Source of the DNA: Onchidella celtica
Lineage: Eukaryota; Mollusca; Gastropoda; Systellommatophora; Onchidiidae
Assembly: GCA_963931925.1 (NCBI GenBank)
Contig: OZ007569.1
Location: 18,109,482 to 18,173,481, forward strand
Length of the DNA: 64,000 bases
Reading direction: 5' to 3'
A program made the position numbers and the translations under genes. Below the pieces are notes generated by a model. It made no database searches and was not told the origin of the DNA. It saw only the letters and a program-made list of their open reading frames with translations. Shown piece by piece: positions 21,129-31,500 of the stretch (within the stretch, counting starts at the first letter, position 1; every line of letters begins with the position of its first letter).

Positions 21129-22319
21129 TGTCACGAGTGGAGTGAGTGCAATTAAGGGGATTGCTACAGAGCGGGTGTAGAGTAAGGACTCACAGTAGAC
21201 AGCAAGTTAAGCGTGCTGTTGTGAGTAGTAGTGGGGGCGGGGTCTGAAGGAGGCGAAAGCGCTGTATAACTATGACTGCAAGTTAGAAGGTCCTAGGGAT
21301 CGGACCTGTGAATAATAGCCCATCGGGCAGAGATAAAAGGAAGCAGTCGAGAAGACTAGTGAGAGTCTTTCCAGTTATGACTGGTATGTAGAACGTTGAT
21401 TGATTATTATGATTGATGTATTATATTATATTCGTCTATTACCATGATGTAAATAAGTATATGTGAGGAATGTGGAAGTCCTTGATATTGGATATAGCAA
21501 TGTGCGCCACGAGCGATAGATGAAAGTGAGTTCATGGATTTGTAGCGCGAGTGAGTAGTGTGTACTCCGATGGAAGTGTGTTACCGTAAGATGTGTGGTG
21601 AGTGAAAGGTGAACTAGTGTGTGTACGTTTCATGGGTTGTAAGGAGAGGTGGAGTGAATAGAAATGGTAGGGTATTATACCAATGTAATGTTATTCTTGT
21701 AGGTGTCGGGGACGGGCCGCAGAGCCACCTCGATGAGCACAGGGGATAGGCCAGCATAGGGCCGGAGGCCACACATAGGCCAGAAGTGAGGCTGTCAGTG
21801 CAGGACAGTAGAGGCACATAAAGTCGTGGCAGTCAGGCCACGGACAGGGACGTAGATATGAGAGTGAATGAGATACTATGTTGTTGCCATGTTGATAGGC
21901 TAGTGAACTGATATTATGTTGTTGCCATGTTGATGGCTATGGAAATAATAATGTGTTATTGCCCTGCTGAGGTGCGAGGGGAATGCTAAGGTGTATGACA
22001 ATAGGAAGGTGATATTGAGAGACTGCGGTGCCAGTAAATTATTAATGGGCTATTAAGACCCTGAGGGGAGAGGCTGAGGCCGAAGTGCCTTTAGGAGTAA
22101 CTACCGGATTGTGGATCCGAGGGAGCGTGTGTGTGAGAATAAGGCCGTTGTACGGCAGTCATTTCAATAATATAATATATGTAATTGCGCTATTATATGT
22201 ATAATTATGTTTAATAAATGTGTGAGTCTCATGGGTTGTTTTGTTAAGTGTTAAACTTGTTTGTTCGTGATTGTTGTCCTGTCATACTTATTACATCTCC
22301 CAGTCTGGGATTTGTGACA
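21129..22319 (+). repeat. 3' LTR (1191 bp)
   Basis: Same length and sequence as the 5' LTR except one base seen by eye (22230). It is followed by ATCTT at 22320-22324, the second copy of the target duplication. Confidence 0.95.
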
Positions 22320-22324
22320 ATCTT

Positions 22325-23592
22325 GTAAACTTTTAGAGCATATCTTGCATACCAGCATCATGAAGCATCTCGAGAAACACTCAGTTTTAACACATGTACA
22401 GCATGGTTTTAGAAAACACAGGTCGTGTGAGTCCCAGCTGGTCACAACTTGCAATGATTTTGTTAATAACTTGAATAACAACAGGCAGACTGATACCATC
22501 TTATTAGATTTCAGTAAAGCCTTCGATAAAGTGCACCATGCTAGTCTCTTGACTAAACTAAACCATTATGGAGTTAGAAACAGTACTTTGAAGTGGATTA
22601 AGTCTTTCTTAGAAAATAGAACACAGATAGTCGTCGTTGATGGAAAGTCATCCAATCCTGCAGCTGTTCTCTCGGGAGTACCCCAGGGTACTGTAATGGG
22701 CCCCTTACTATTCCTGGTTTATATTAACGATATGCCAAGTAAGATCTCTCCAGGCACTAAATTACGACTGTTTGCTGATGATAGCCTCCTCTATAGAACA
22801 ATAAACTCAAAAGAACATACGGAAATTTTACAGAAAGATCTAGACAGTCTACAAAAATGGGAGAGGGACTGGCGTATGGAATTCCACCCCAATAAATGCC
22901 AAGTCCTGAGAATTTCAAATAAAAAACACAACATCACCTCAGACTACTTTATACACGACGAAAAATTGAGCGAAACACATGAGGCTAAATATTTGGGAGT
23001 TACATTGGACAGAAAACTTACATGGAACCAGCACATTAATAACACATGTAACAAAGCAAACGGTATACTAGCATTTCTAAAAAGGAACATCTCTAACTGC
23101 GATAGGAAAGTAAAAGAAAAATGCTATAACACCTTTGTGAGGCCCTCCCTAGAGTATGGCTGCAGTGTCTGGGACCCCCACTGTCGAATAAACATAGACC
23201 AACTGGAAAGGGTCCAGAGGAGAGCTGCCCGCTTTGTGACAAATGACTATACTAGAAGTAGTAGTGTAAATAAAATGATGAGAGACCTCGAGTGGACACC
23301 ATTAGAAGAGAGGAGAGCAAAAAACAAAGTAAAAATATTTTATAAAGGCAGGGAAGGAAATATCCATATCCCACTGAACCACCTCACCATTAATACCAGA
23401 GGCAACAGAAGGAATAATATAAAATATAACATCCCAAGCTCATGGGTTAACAGCCATCTTTATTCTTTTTACCCTAATGTCATCAGGATGTGGAACAACC
23501 TCCCGGCAGAAGTCCAAACACTATCGTCTGCAACGACTTTCGACAATGAATTTAAGAACAGTATTATCCGTTGCAGCTACCATTGTAACTAA
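22325..23592 (+). pseudogene. CR1-like LINE, right half: reverse transcriptase and C-terminal domain
   Basis: The continuation of the RT begins with CKLLEHILHTSI right after the target duplication. Motifs follow in order: HGFRKHRSCESQL, ILLDFSKAFDKVHH, LSGVPQGTVMGPLLFLVYIND, RLFADDSLLY (catalytic YxDD-equivalent), KYLGVTLDRKLTW and VRPSLEYGCSVWDPH. The CR1/L2-type tail LERVQRRAARFVTNDY, SSVNKMMRDLEWTPLEERR and MWNNLPAEV comes next, then TAA at 23590-23592. The frame is open throughout, so only the frameshift and the LTR insertion disable the element. Confidence 0.9.
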
Positions 23593-23825
23593 AGTGCGGG
23601 TTGTATTTCTGTGCACAATCTGGAAACCAAGAGATATTTATACCAGAGTTATATATACAAAAGACTTTATACAACTAATATATTTTTAAATGGTCTTAAC
23701 ATCTATGTAAGATTTTACCCTGTTTTTAGCCTCAGAGGAGCGACGTTGAGTCGCATATACTATAGTGCAGTTGGGGAATCGTCTTATAGACGAACCAACT
23801 ATAAAAGAAGAAGAAGAAGAAGATC
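23593..23825 (+). other. 3' UTR and (GAA)n tail of the CR1-like LINE
   Basis: It includes a near-palindromic GAGCGACGTTGAGTCGC block and ends in five GAA/AAG units at about 23808-23823. Short 3' microsatellites replace poly-A tails in CR1/L2-like LINEs. Confidence 0.75.
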
Positions 23826-25207
23826 TGAATAGACTGTTAATTTATTTTAATTGCCATTTGAAAAACAATTCATAGACGTTGTAATAAACGTTTTAAAAAC
23901 ATATGTCTGCACACTGGGAAGAAAAATCAACACGGTATTAGTAAGGGACAATTGGCCTGTTTCAGAGTCTTAACGCCTGTAAAATTTTAATGATTTCAGG
24001 CAAGTTTAAAAAAGCGTCAACATAGCGAAACAGTGAGATCTTGTTGTCATAGAAACATCCAATGAGGACTGTCTGGATCAAACAGAATGTGTAAGCAGAT
24101 ATAACATCGATTATTTTTTCCGGAACATTCACACAGATACCACACACACACACACACGCACACACACACATACAGACTAGTGCACAAACAACACACACAC
24201 AAACAATGAAATCGTGGGATATTTAGGATTTCACCATTAATTATGTCAATATCATAACTAGCGACCCACTGCTTGTTTTGACCGCTTTAGCGTTTCATTT
24301 CTTGTACCGTGTAAGATGAAATAATTGGACAGCACTTCATTAAATTGCAGATAAAAATACAGCATGGCAGTCAGACTTAAACATTTTCTTTGGGTGAGGC
24401 ATTATCTATAAGCTTTCGCACATGCCTTGGAGGTTTGCGTGACTGCTTAACTCGTAATCAGGGATTGTAAAATTGTTATCACAAAATTCTCAGCAATGTC
24501 CGGGCATGCAAGGGTGGTCGATTTTCAACATATATTTTGACAGCAACCATGAAGACTTTACACAGCATGCGCTACGTGTAGTATAAATCTGACACAAAAG
24601 AATTCATGGCTGTTTCTATGAATCTGTTTCTATCCCTAAAGTATGTTTGCTCGATTTATGGGCGATTTTTGGACACCCCCTTTCCTTTCCCAGCCCATAC
24701 GAGTATGTGGTCATTATAAAGTTGAATGTCTACGATAATGTCTTGCTATTTGAAAATTGACACTCAGTATGAACTATTAATGACTGCATCATTAAAGACA
24801 AGATTGAAAAAAAAAAAGAAGAAGAAAATAATCTACCAACTTAATTGGCTGAAAGAAAAAAGTAAGCAAAATAAAACGTTTTAATTTATTACCACAAGTG
24901 CAGAGCAGCGTACGTACCCTCCCCGATTCCCCCCCCCCCCACCCACCCACCCAATTCTTCAAAGTAAGCTTTTCGATAGTTGGAGGTAAACCACTCTTTA
25001 TCCCCCACCCCTAGGATCGTTCATGCTTCATAGATTACAGTGAATTGCACCAACCATTCTGAGTAGAACTGCAAGTGTCTTGGCATGAGCAACCAATTTG
25101 AACAAAAATATGATGTGAATTTTTGTTCTCCTTTCGTTGGGCTTGTTTACATGATTGTGTATAAATATGCTGATGAACACTGGTGCCAGCCTGTGTGTGT
25201 GCGTGCA

Positions 25208-25238
<31 letters not shown>

Positions 25239-25319
25239 TTATGTGTGTGTGTGGACGATTGTATCAAACAGACTGTTTCAAAATGAGAAATCAATGTTCA
25301 TTGAGTACTCAAAGTTCTT
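23826..25319. other. Intergenic stretch with microsatellites
   Basis: No gene was recognised. (CA)n lies at about 24141-24172, a C-rich run with CCCA units at about 24927-24952, and (TG)n at about 25193-25252. Poly-A/GAA-rich patches occur near 24808-24830. Confidence 0.6.
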
Positions 25320-25325
25320 TTTATT
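25320..25325 (-). terminator. Polyadenylation signal AATAAA of the SLC46-like gene
   Basis: AATAAA on the minus strand lies about 170 bases downstream of the proposed stop codon at 25494-25496. It is the first good signal after it. Confidence 0.45.
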
Positions 25326-25493
25326 GACATTTCAACCAACGATACACAGAAGCGATCATATCTGAAAATCTCACGTTTGAGATCGCTTGGCTGGCTGACA
25401 TTTAAATGCCATTGGTTACAAAAAAATTTTGAAAAAAGCCCATTGAACCAATGTCCTCCAAAGCCATGGCAAATATGTATGAGCTGTGGATCG

Positions 25494-25536
25494 TTATGAG
25501 CAGAATGATGCACTGATACCAACACACCCCATTGCA
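25494..25536 (-). CDS. SLC46-like terminal exon (tentative)
   Basis: From an acceptor TTTTAAG the frame completes the split codon (TG|T) and reads CAMGCVGISASFCS then TAA. It continues the hydrophobic character of TM12 and is followed by the AATAAA at 25320. The weak acceptor and short length make it uncertain. Confidence 0.42.
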
Positions 25537-28500
25537 CTTAAAATTAATTGCCATATTCGATGCCAATCAAAATCGTGTCATCCAAAGGACGATGAACAAA
25601 CCAAAGAATAAAGTGATTCAAACTTGAAATGATCATTATTTTTCCATCTACAGAAATTCAATATTTTTGTCCAATATTATTTTGCCTTTAAAATTTTCAA
25701 GAAAGAGAAAGAAAAAGAAAAGGCTTTTCAGGCCCGTGTATGGCTAGTAATAGGCCTAGGACGGATGGAAACTCAAGGGGCCCCATTTCAAACTGCTCAT
25801 TACGTATTTCTGTCATTAGTACTAAATGCATTTATATTCATATTTGATTCTCTTTACACTGTCACTTCTCTTAGCCAACTGCACCCCTTCTCTTTTGCTT
25901 CTAGTAGGGGGTAGGCCCCTCAAAATCTTAAGCATGTGCTTATTTTTAGCCCCCCCGCCTCCCCCCCCCCGCCCCCTTTCTGGCATAAACACAACAGTCA
26001 AGAAATGACGTAAAAAGAACACTGATGAATGCAGAATTCAAACAAATCTTAGTCCTTTCACATTCTGGTCTTGACGGCCTCAGCATTTTCTCCAGGTTCC
26101 ACGGCAATCGTCTTCTCTGTCGTGTTGTCGGCACGTCTCATTACAAATTTCAAAGCACTGAAAAGACAGACAGACAACAAGCTGGTGACCACAGCTTCCA
26201 AGCTGAAATGCTGAATGAAAGGAGAGAATTGTGGAAAATCAAATTTGAAACTGCACTGGCGAAAAGGAAAAATGTAATGCCATTTGTGGTAACTGCCATT
26301 TGGGGTATCTGCCATTTGTGGTAACTGCTCTGAGTTATTATTTTTTTCCAGGGGTTTGTGTGTATGGGGGCGGTTGGGGGGGGGGGTGTTCACATTTTGA
26401 AGAAATGAAATAATATTTTACAGTCATACCGGCTTAAGAACACTATTCCCTTCCAAGCTACGCGTATCGTTCAACCGTGTTATCTCAGATGTGTATAATT
26501 AGAGATACCAATGTACAATCCGAGACATAGGATACTGAGACGAATCAATTCGTCATATTCCGTCCGTCGACTTGTGCGCGTACCATCGATGTCAACAGTA
26601 CAACAATTCGCACCGCACCCCTTAATATTTGAAAGAAAAAGAGTCGTGCTCACTGGTTCGTTTCGGTATTCATGTTTCGGACACAACGGTATAATTATAT
26701 TATTATTATATACTTTTCCGCGTTATATACTACTCTGACACTCTGTTTTGTGTAGGAAGCAAAACTCACCAAACTGTGGGAATGCAGATAGCAGCCAAAC
26801 CAGAAAACACCAAAGAATGGAGGCCGTTGTAGTGGCGGAGACCCAGTTTGAATAGGGCAGGGGCGGAGACACCAGCAATGGTGGTGGCCAACATCTCAGC
26901 TACTCCAACACCTATTCGAATGAATATCAAAGTATAAAGAAGAACAAAACGAAGATGAGGAGGAGGAGGAAGAAGAAGAAAAAGAACAACAACAACAACA
27001 GCAACAAAATAAAAGCATGATCTTGGAAACTACGACATGTATAGCTCTATATTTCGAGGCATAAAGAAACACATTGCTCTTTGGATTTTGAGCATTAAGA
27101 CTGTTGGAGCCAGAGTTTGGCGAATAGCGCACTGAATCTAGTCTGTTTCAGAACAATCTTGACTCAGAGGCTTGAATTCACTTTGAACCAACTAGCGAGA
27201 CAAAATTGTTTCAGCCCCACAGGTGCATAAATTCCATAATAACTCCATAGGGGACACGGTGGTCTAGAGGTAAGGTGCTCGTCTCTCATGCCGAAGGTAC
27301 CGGGTTCAAATCCCGGCCGGTGGAGGCATGTTGGAATTTTTTGGGATTTTTCTCATATTTTCCCGTCAATGATCCTATGCATGGGAGGTAGGATCGAGCA
27401 CCTAGTCTTCTCGTATAGGACGAAAAACTCGGAGGGCCCGTGTGCAAGTTAAAGATACCTTGAATAAAATTCATCCCTATCACTCCTCCCCCCACCCCCA
27501 CTCCCCCCCCCCAAAAAACAACAACAACAACAACAACAACAAACCCGTAGACTAGCGCTGTACTGTGGCAACAACATGTCTGCTCCATTTGTAACTGGGC
27601 TGCAATGATACTAAGGCAAATTTCCCAAAATGGGATTGAAGAAGTACACAAAAAAAAAAAAAAGTCCACAAAACCGAGGCAAAACAGACTTGACTCCATG
27701 CGCCTTACGCCTTTTTCTCGCGTTCCACTCGTCTACGAAGTCTTGAAATGGCAACAATCTGAATAATGAATTCAGCACACCATCTCTCAATTTATGCAAA
27801 AACAGAATCTGTTTAAAAAATACACTGCTGTTTACTGAAGATGGATGTACACTATACTTTATTAAAATGGCGATTGCGCGGCATGATCTTTTGAAGTGCC
27901 GGTACATCACCCATTGAGAAAGAAAAGGAAAAAGAGGATGAAAGAGACGACTATACCTGCAAATAATGACCCTTGGTCACTTGCCTGGACGGACTTGGAC
28001 ATGATAGCTCTGGACATCGGGGACAAAAAGTTTCCCACTCCACCTGCCACCGCCGCTGGAAACAAAAAGAGACGCTTGATAATTAGTGCTACTAGCAAAG
28101 ATCCCTCTGATTGTTCCAACCCAGTGAGAGGAACTTTTGATGCCTTAAGCAATACTATTGTTAGATGTGGCCAAAGCAATCGTATTTTTTTACATTAAAA
28201 TGGAAGGCAACATTGGATGTGCGCGGCAACATTTTGTTTTTTACATGTGTCCTGCACAAACACAGCGACCATGCAGCTTAAAGGGAATATTGTCTAGGGG
28301 GATGTCAGCAAGAAAGCCGAATCTGACCAAATTATCGTTTTCGTTTTGCTCCTTTCTTCAGAGTTAGGGTGGAGGGTCATGTTTGATACTCTGATAACTT
28401 ACAATTACCTTAATTCTTGTTTGTTCCAACTCCACTTTTGGCACGAGTGAGAAATTCGACGTTAAACGTTTGCAGCTTTAGTATTATGACAAGGAGTTAC

Positions 28501-31500
28501 AATAAATCGGAACTGTGAAACAGCTTGATAAGCGCCAAAACGTATTTTACACGTGTCAATGTGTGCATTTGTTACACCTTTTCTACACACTAACAGATCT
28601 CCAGTTTTGTTCAGAAAATGGAGATAGAACAAACAAGGACTAAGGTCGCGATATGACTGAGGTATGGCTGTGAAACTACGGTTATCCTACTCTACACAAA
28701 TGACATTTACCTCCATACATCATGGCATCTTTGTCAGCTAAACCTTGCACCAGGAAACCAACGCTAGAACCTATGACACCCAGCAAGGCAAATGTAGAGT
28801 CGTGGACACGTGACCAAACAAACTGACAGATAAAAATGACAAAAACAAGTCAAATGCATTAAAGTTAGTATCACATATAATAATATTGTTTTTGTTAATA
28901 GTATAGGAAAGTGTGGGTGGGGTGGGGGTTGGGGGGGGGGGGTATTTAAAAAAGTATTGCACAGATCCTGCTAACAGAAAGATATTACATCAAACTGTTT
29001 TTTACTTTCACTAATGAATGGCTTGGCTCAGTGATTTCATCAAATAGATATGCAACATCGATATGATAATTTTCGCAATCGATTGGTTATAATCGTTTCG
29101 AATACGACCCCACAGCAACCAGTTTCAAACTGAAACTGTTAAACCAAGATGTTTCATCGCCAACGCGGCATTTAAGCTATAATTTCATTTCTTTCAGGTC
29201 ACATCTAAAGAAGGGAGAAAAATGCAAAGGAATACTAGACAATCATTAAATATTAAATATTTAACACACAGTACATGTAAATGTAGTCTTTTAAACTGCT
29301 GACAACTAATCTCTCTCTCTGTCTCTCTCTTTCTCTCTTCTCCTCTCTCTCCTCACTCTATCTCTCTCACCCTGCCCCCCTTCTCTCTCTCACTTTCTCT
29401 ACCTCCCCCTCTCTCTCTCTTTCTCTCTCGCCTCTCTCTCACTCTTTTTTCTCCCTCTCTGTCCTCTCTCCTTCTCTCTCTCTTCCTCTTTCAACCTCAT
29501 CCCTGCCACCGCAATAGTTTAATTATGCCCACTCTCGGATTGTTTAGGTCATAATGAGCAAATCAGTTGCACGCGAGGCCTCTGAGTACGCCTAGTCGAG
29601 ACTGTGTGGAAACAAACTAATGCTTCTGTATAAAAGTGGCTTATAACGTCGGGGGGCTTTAAAAGTGCATATTTACAGATATTTTCTAAAGTGTTATATT
29701 TGCACATGGAATTATTCCACAAGATGACATTAATTCTTGATTTTTTTTTTTTTTTTCTGGGGTGTAATGCAATCTTTCTTCACTTTTAATAAACGAGGCT
29801 TTGGAACTGAAAGTTAAAAACGAAACGAATGTCCTTTGGCGAAAAGGTTAATGGTAACATTTTACATGGGCGGAATCTTATAGAAGAAAAACAGTAGTAT
29901 TTTACATTATAAGAATTTAACAGTAAACACAACTCAGAACTTTACTGTCTCTATTCGGCCTGGTGACTGGACTACGGTCCCCAACAGCAGTCATAGAGTA
30001 ATTAGATTCGGTTACAATTTGAAAACTCAGTGGAACCCGGTAAAGCAGTATGATTATTGGCAATCTAGTACTATAAATCTAGAAATGTGGAATCATGGTT
30101 TTAGTGATGAGCACTGATTGTTTTCTCTCCCCCCCCCCCCACCCCACCTCTCAACTACGGGTGGCCCCAACGCACATGCCTCTCGTTGATAATAATTTAA
30201 TGAGCATCTGCCTGAGTATACCGCGCCTGGAACTCCTTTTTTAACCATATTCAATAGGCAAAAGCATTTAATAAAATAATCTCAGGCCTTGTACTTATTT
30301 ACCTTAGTAAACCGAAGATTAATTAAAGAACTGTGAATTATGACAACTTAAGTAGCTTGGTGGACAAAAAGAAAATAAGAGAAATATAAACGGAAAACCT
30401 GTAGTTTTGACTCATAAACATAACAAATAAGTAAGTGATATTAAAGTAAATAATAAATAAATAAATAAATAAATAAATAAATATATATATATAAATCAAC
30501 GAATCAATGAAGAAATGAATCGAAAGATAGATAAAGAAATAAGTGAGTGCAAGAATGAATGAATGAATGAATGAATGAATGAATGAATGAATGAATGAAT
30601 GAATGAATGAATGAATGAATGAATGAATAAATGAATGAATGAATAACAACATGAAAAAAAAATTTTTAAATGACAAAGGGACATTACAATTGTATGATTG
30701 TTAAAAACCAGAATAATCTGTTGATCTTGGTGGATGCCTTGCGGCCCTCAGTCATCTAGGTTTTTACGTATAACATACCCTGTGATTATTACAATGGCCA
30801 GCCAGCTGCCCAGGATATAGATACCTGAAAAAATGGTCACTTTGGTAGTTGGCCAGTGAAAAGGTGGGCCCTGGAACAACAGCAAAAAGAACAAAAAAAC
30901 GATCAACAGTGGTGAAATAATTATGCTTATACATGTACTTATTTTCAACATGTGAACTATATTTTTGTATTCAATCAGAAATGGAAATGTGCAGGACATG
31001 TATCAAGATGTGAAGACAATAGACAGGGCAGAAGATGTATTGATTGGCAAACCAAGAACTGGGAAGAGATCCAGAAGAAGACCAGCAAGATGATGACAAG
31101 ATGACATCAGAAAGCATGAGGGAACAACATGCGGAGACAGGCAAAAGACCGGACCAGATGGAAGAAGTCTGCGGAGGGCCACATTCTGCAGTGAACGAAC
31201 AACGCCTTGCAGAAGAAGAAGTAAAAAACGTTATCCTTAAACATATCAACTATGTAAGATAGAAGAAAACAACAGAGGATGGACATTTGAAGTACGACAA
31301 GTTAATACACAAAATGAATCAAAGCATTTGACGTCGCTGGAAATCGGCCACACATTATATAGCCTATAGCTAAAAGCGACCACATTTTATTATACATCAC
31401 TAAAATCGACCACATATTATTATGTATCACTAAGATTGACCACATATTTCTTATTATTATATCGCTTTAAAAAACCCAGTTATTATGTAACACTAAAATT

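Larger units (their letters stand above)
14506..22319 (+). mobile_element. Gmr1-like Ty3/gypsy LTR retrotransposon, 7.8 kb, integrase core deleted
   Basis: It is complete at both ends. Both LTRs are 1191 bp, start TGTCACG and end GTGACA, and the insertion is flanked by ATCTT at 14501-14505 and 22320-22324. Order inside: tRNA-Pro-like primer site (doubled), a ~0.9-kb leader, gag with coiled coil and two zinc knuckles, protease, integrase zinc finger, integrase C-terminal region, reverse transcriptase, RNase H, polypurine tract. Integrase upstream of RT with a gypsy-like RT is the Gmr1 layout. The DDE catalytic core is missing and the frame shifts at that joint, so this copy cannot make integrase. 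It lies inside the CR1-like LINE. Confidence 0.93.
12600..23825 (+). mobile_element. CR1-like LINE split by an LTR retrotransposon
   Basis: The left part (about 12600-14505) and the right part (22325-23825) are halves of one LINE. Removing 14506-22324 (LTR element plus one copy of the duplicated ATCTT) restores an uninterrupted reverse transcriptase frame across the joint. The 3' end is a (GAA)n run at about 23808-23823, after a 230-bp 3' UTR. The element is 5' truncated: the frame opens only at 12623, in the middle of a PHD finger. Confidence 0.9.

Noticed and set aside
25185-25260. Repeat-like cysteine-rich peptides (VCVCVCV)
   Set aside because: They are translations of the (TG)n microsatellite.
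25298-25537. 79-codon minus-strand ORF as the last SLC46-like exon
   Set aside because: It needs a frame that does not continue from exon 9; the in-phase reading stops at 25494.
27248-27322. A tRNA gene (CAT anticodon)
   Set aside because: The acceptor stem does not pair and a SINE-like body follows, so it is called a SINE head.
27286-27699. 137-codon minus-strand ORF
   Set aside because: It runs antisense to the SINE and through CAA/GTT and C-rich repeats.
30338-30684. Minus-strand ORFs repeating FIHS
   Set aside because: They are translations of the (GAAT)n microsatellite and its flanks.
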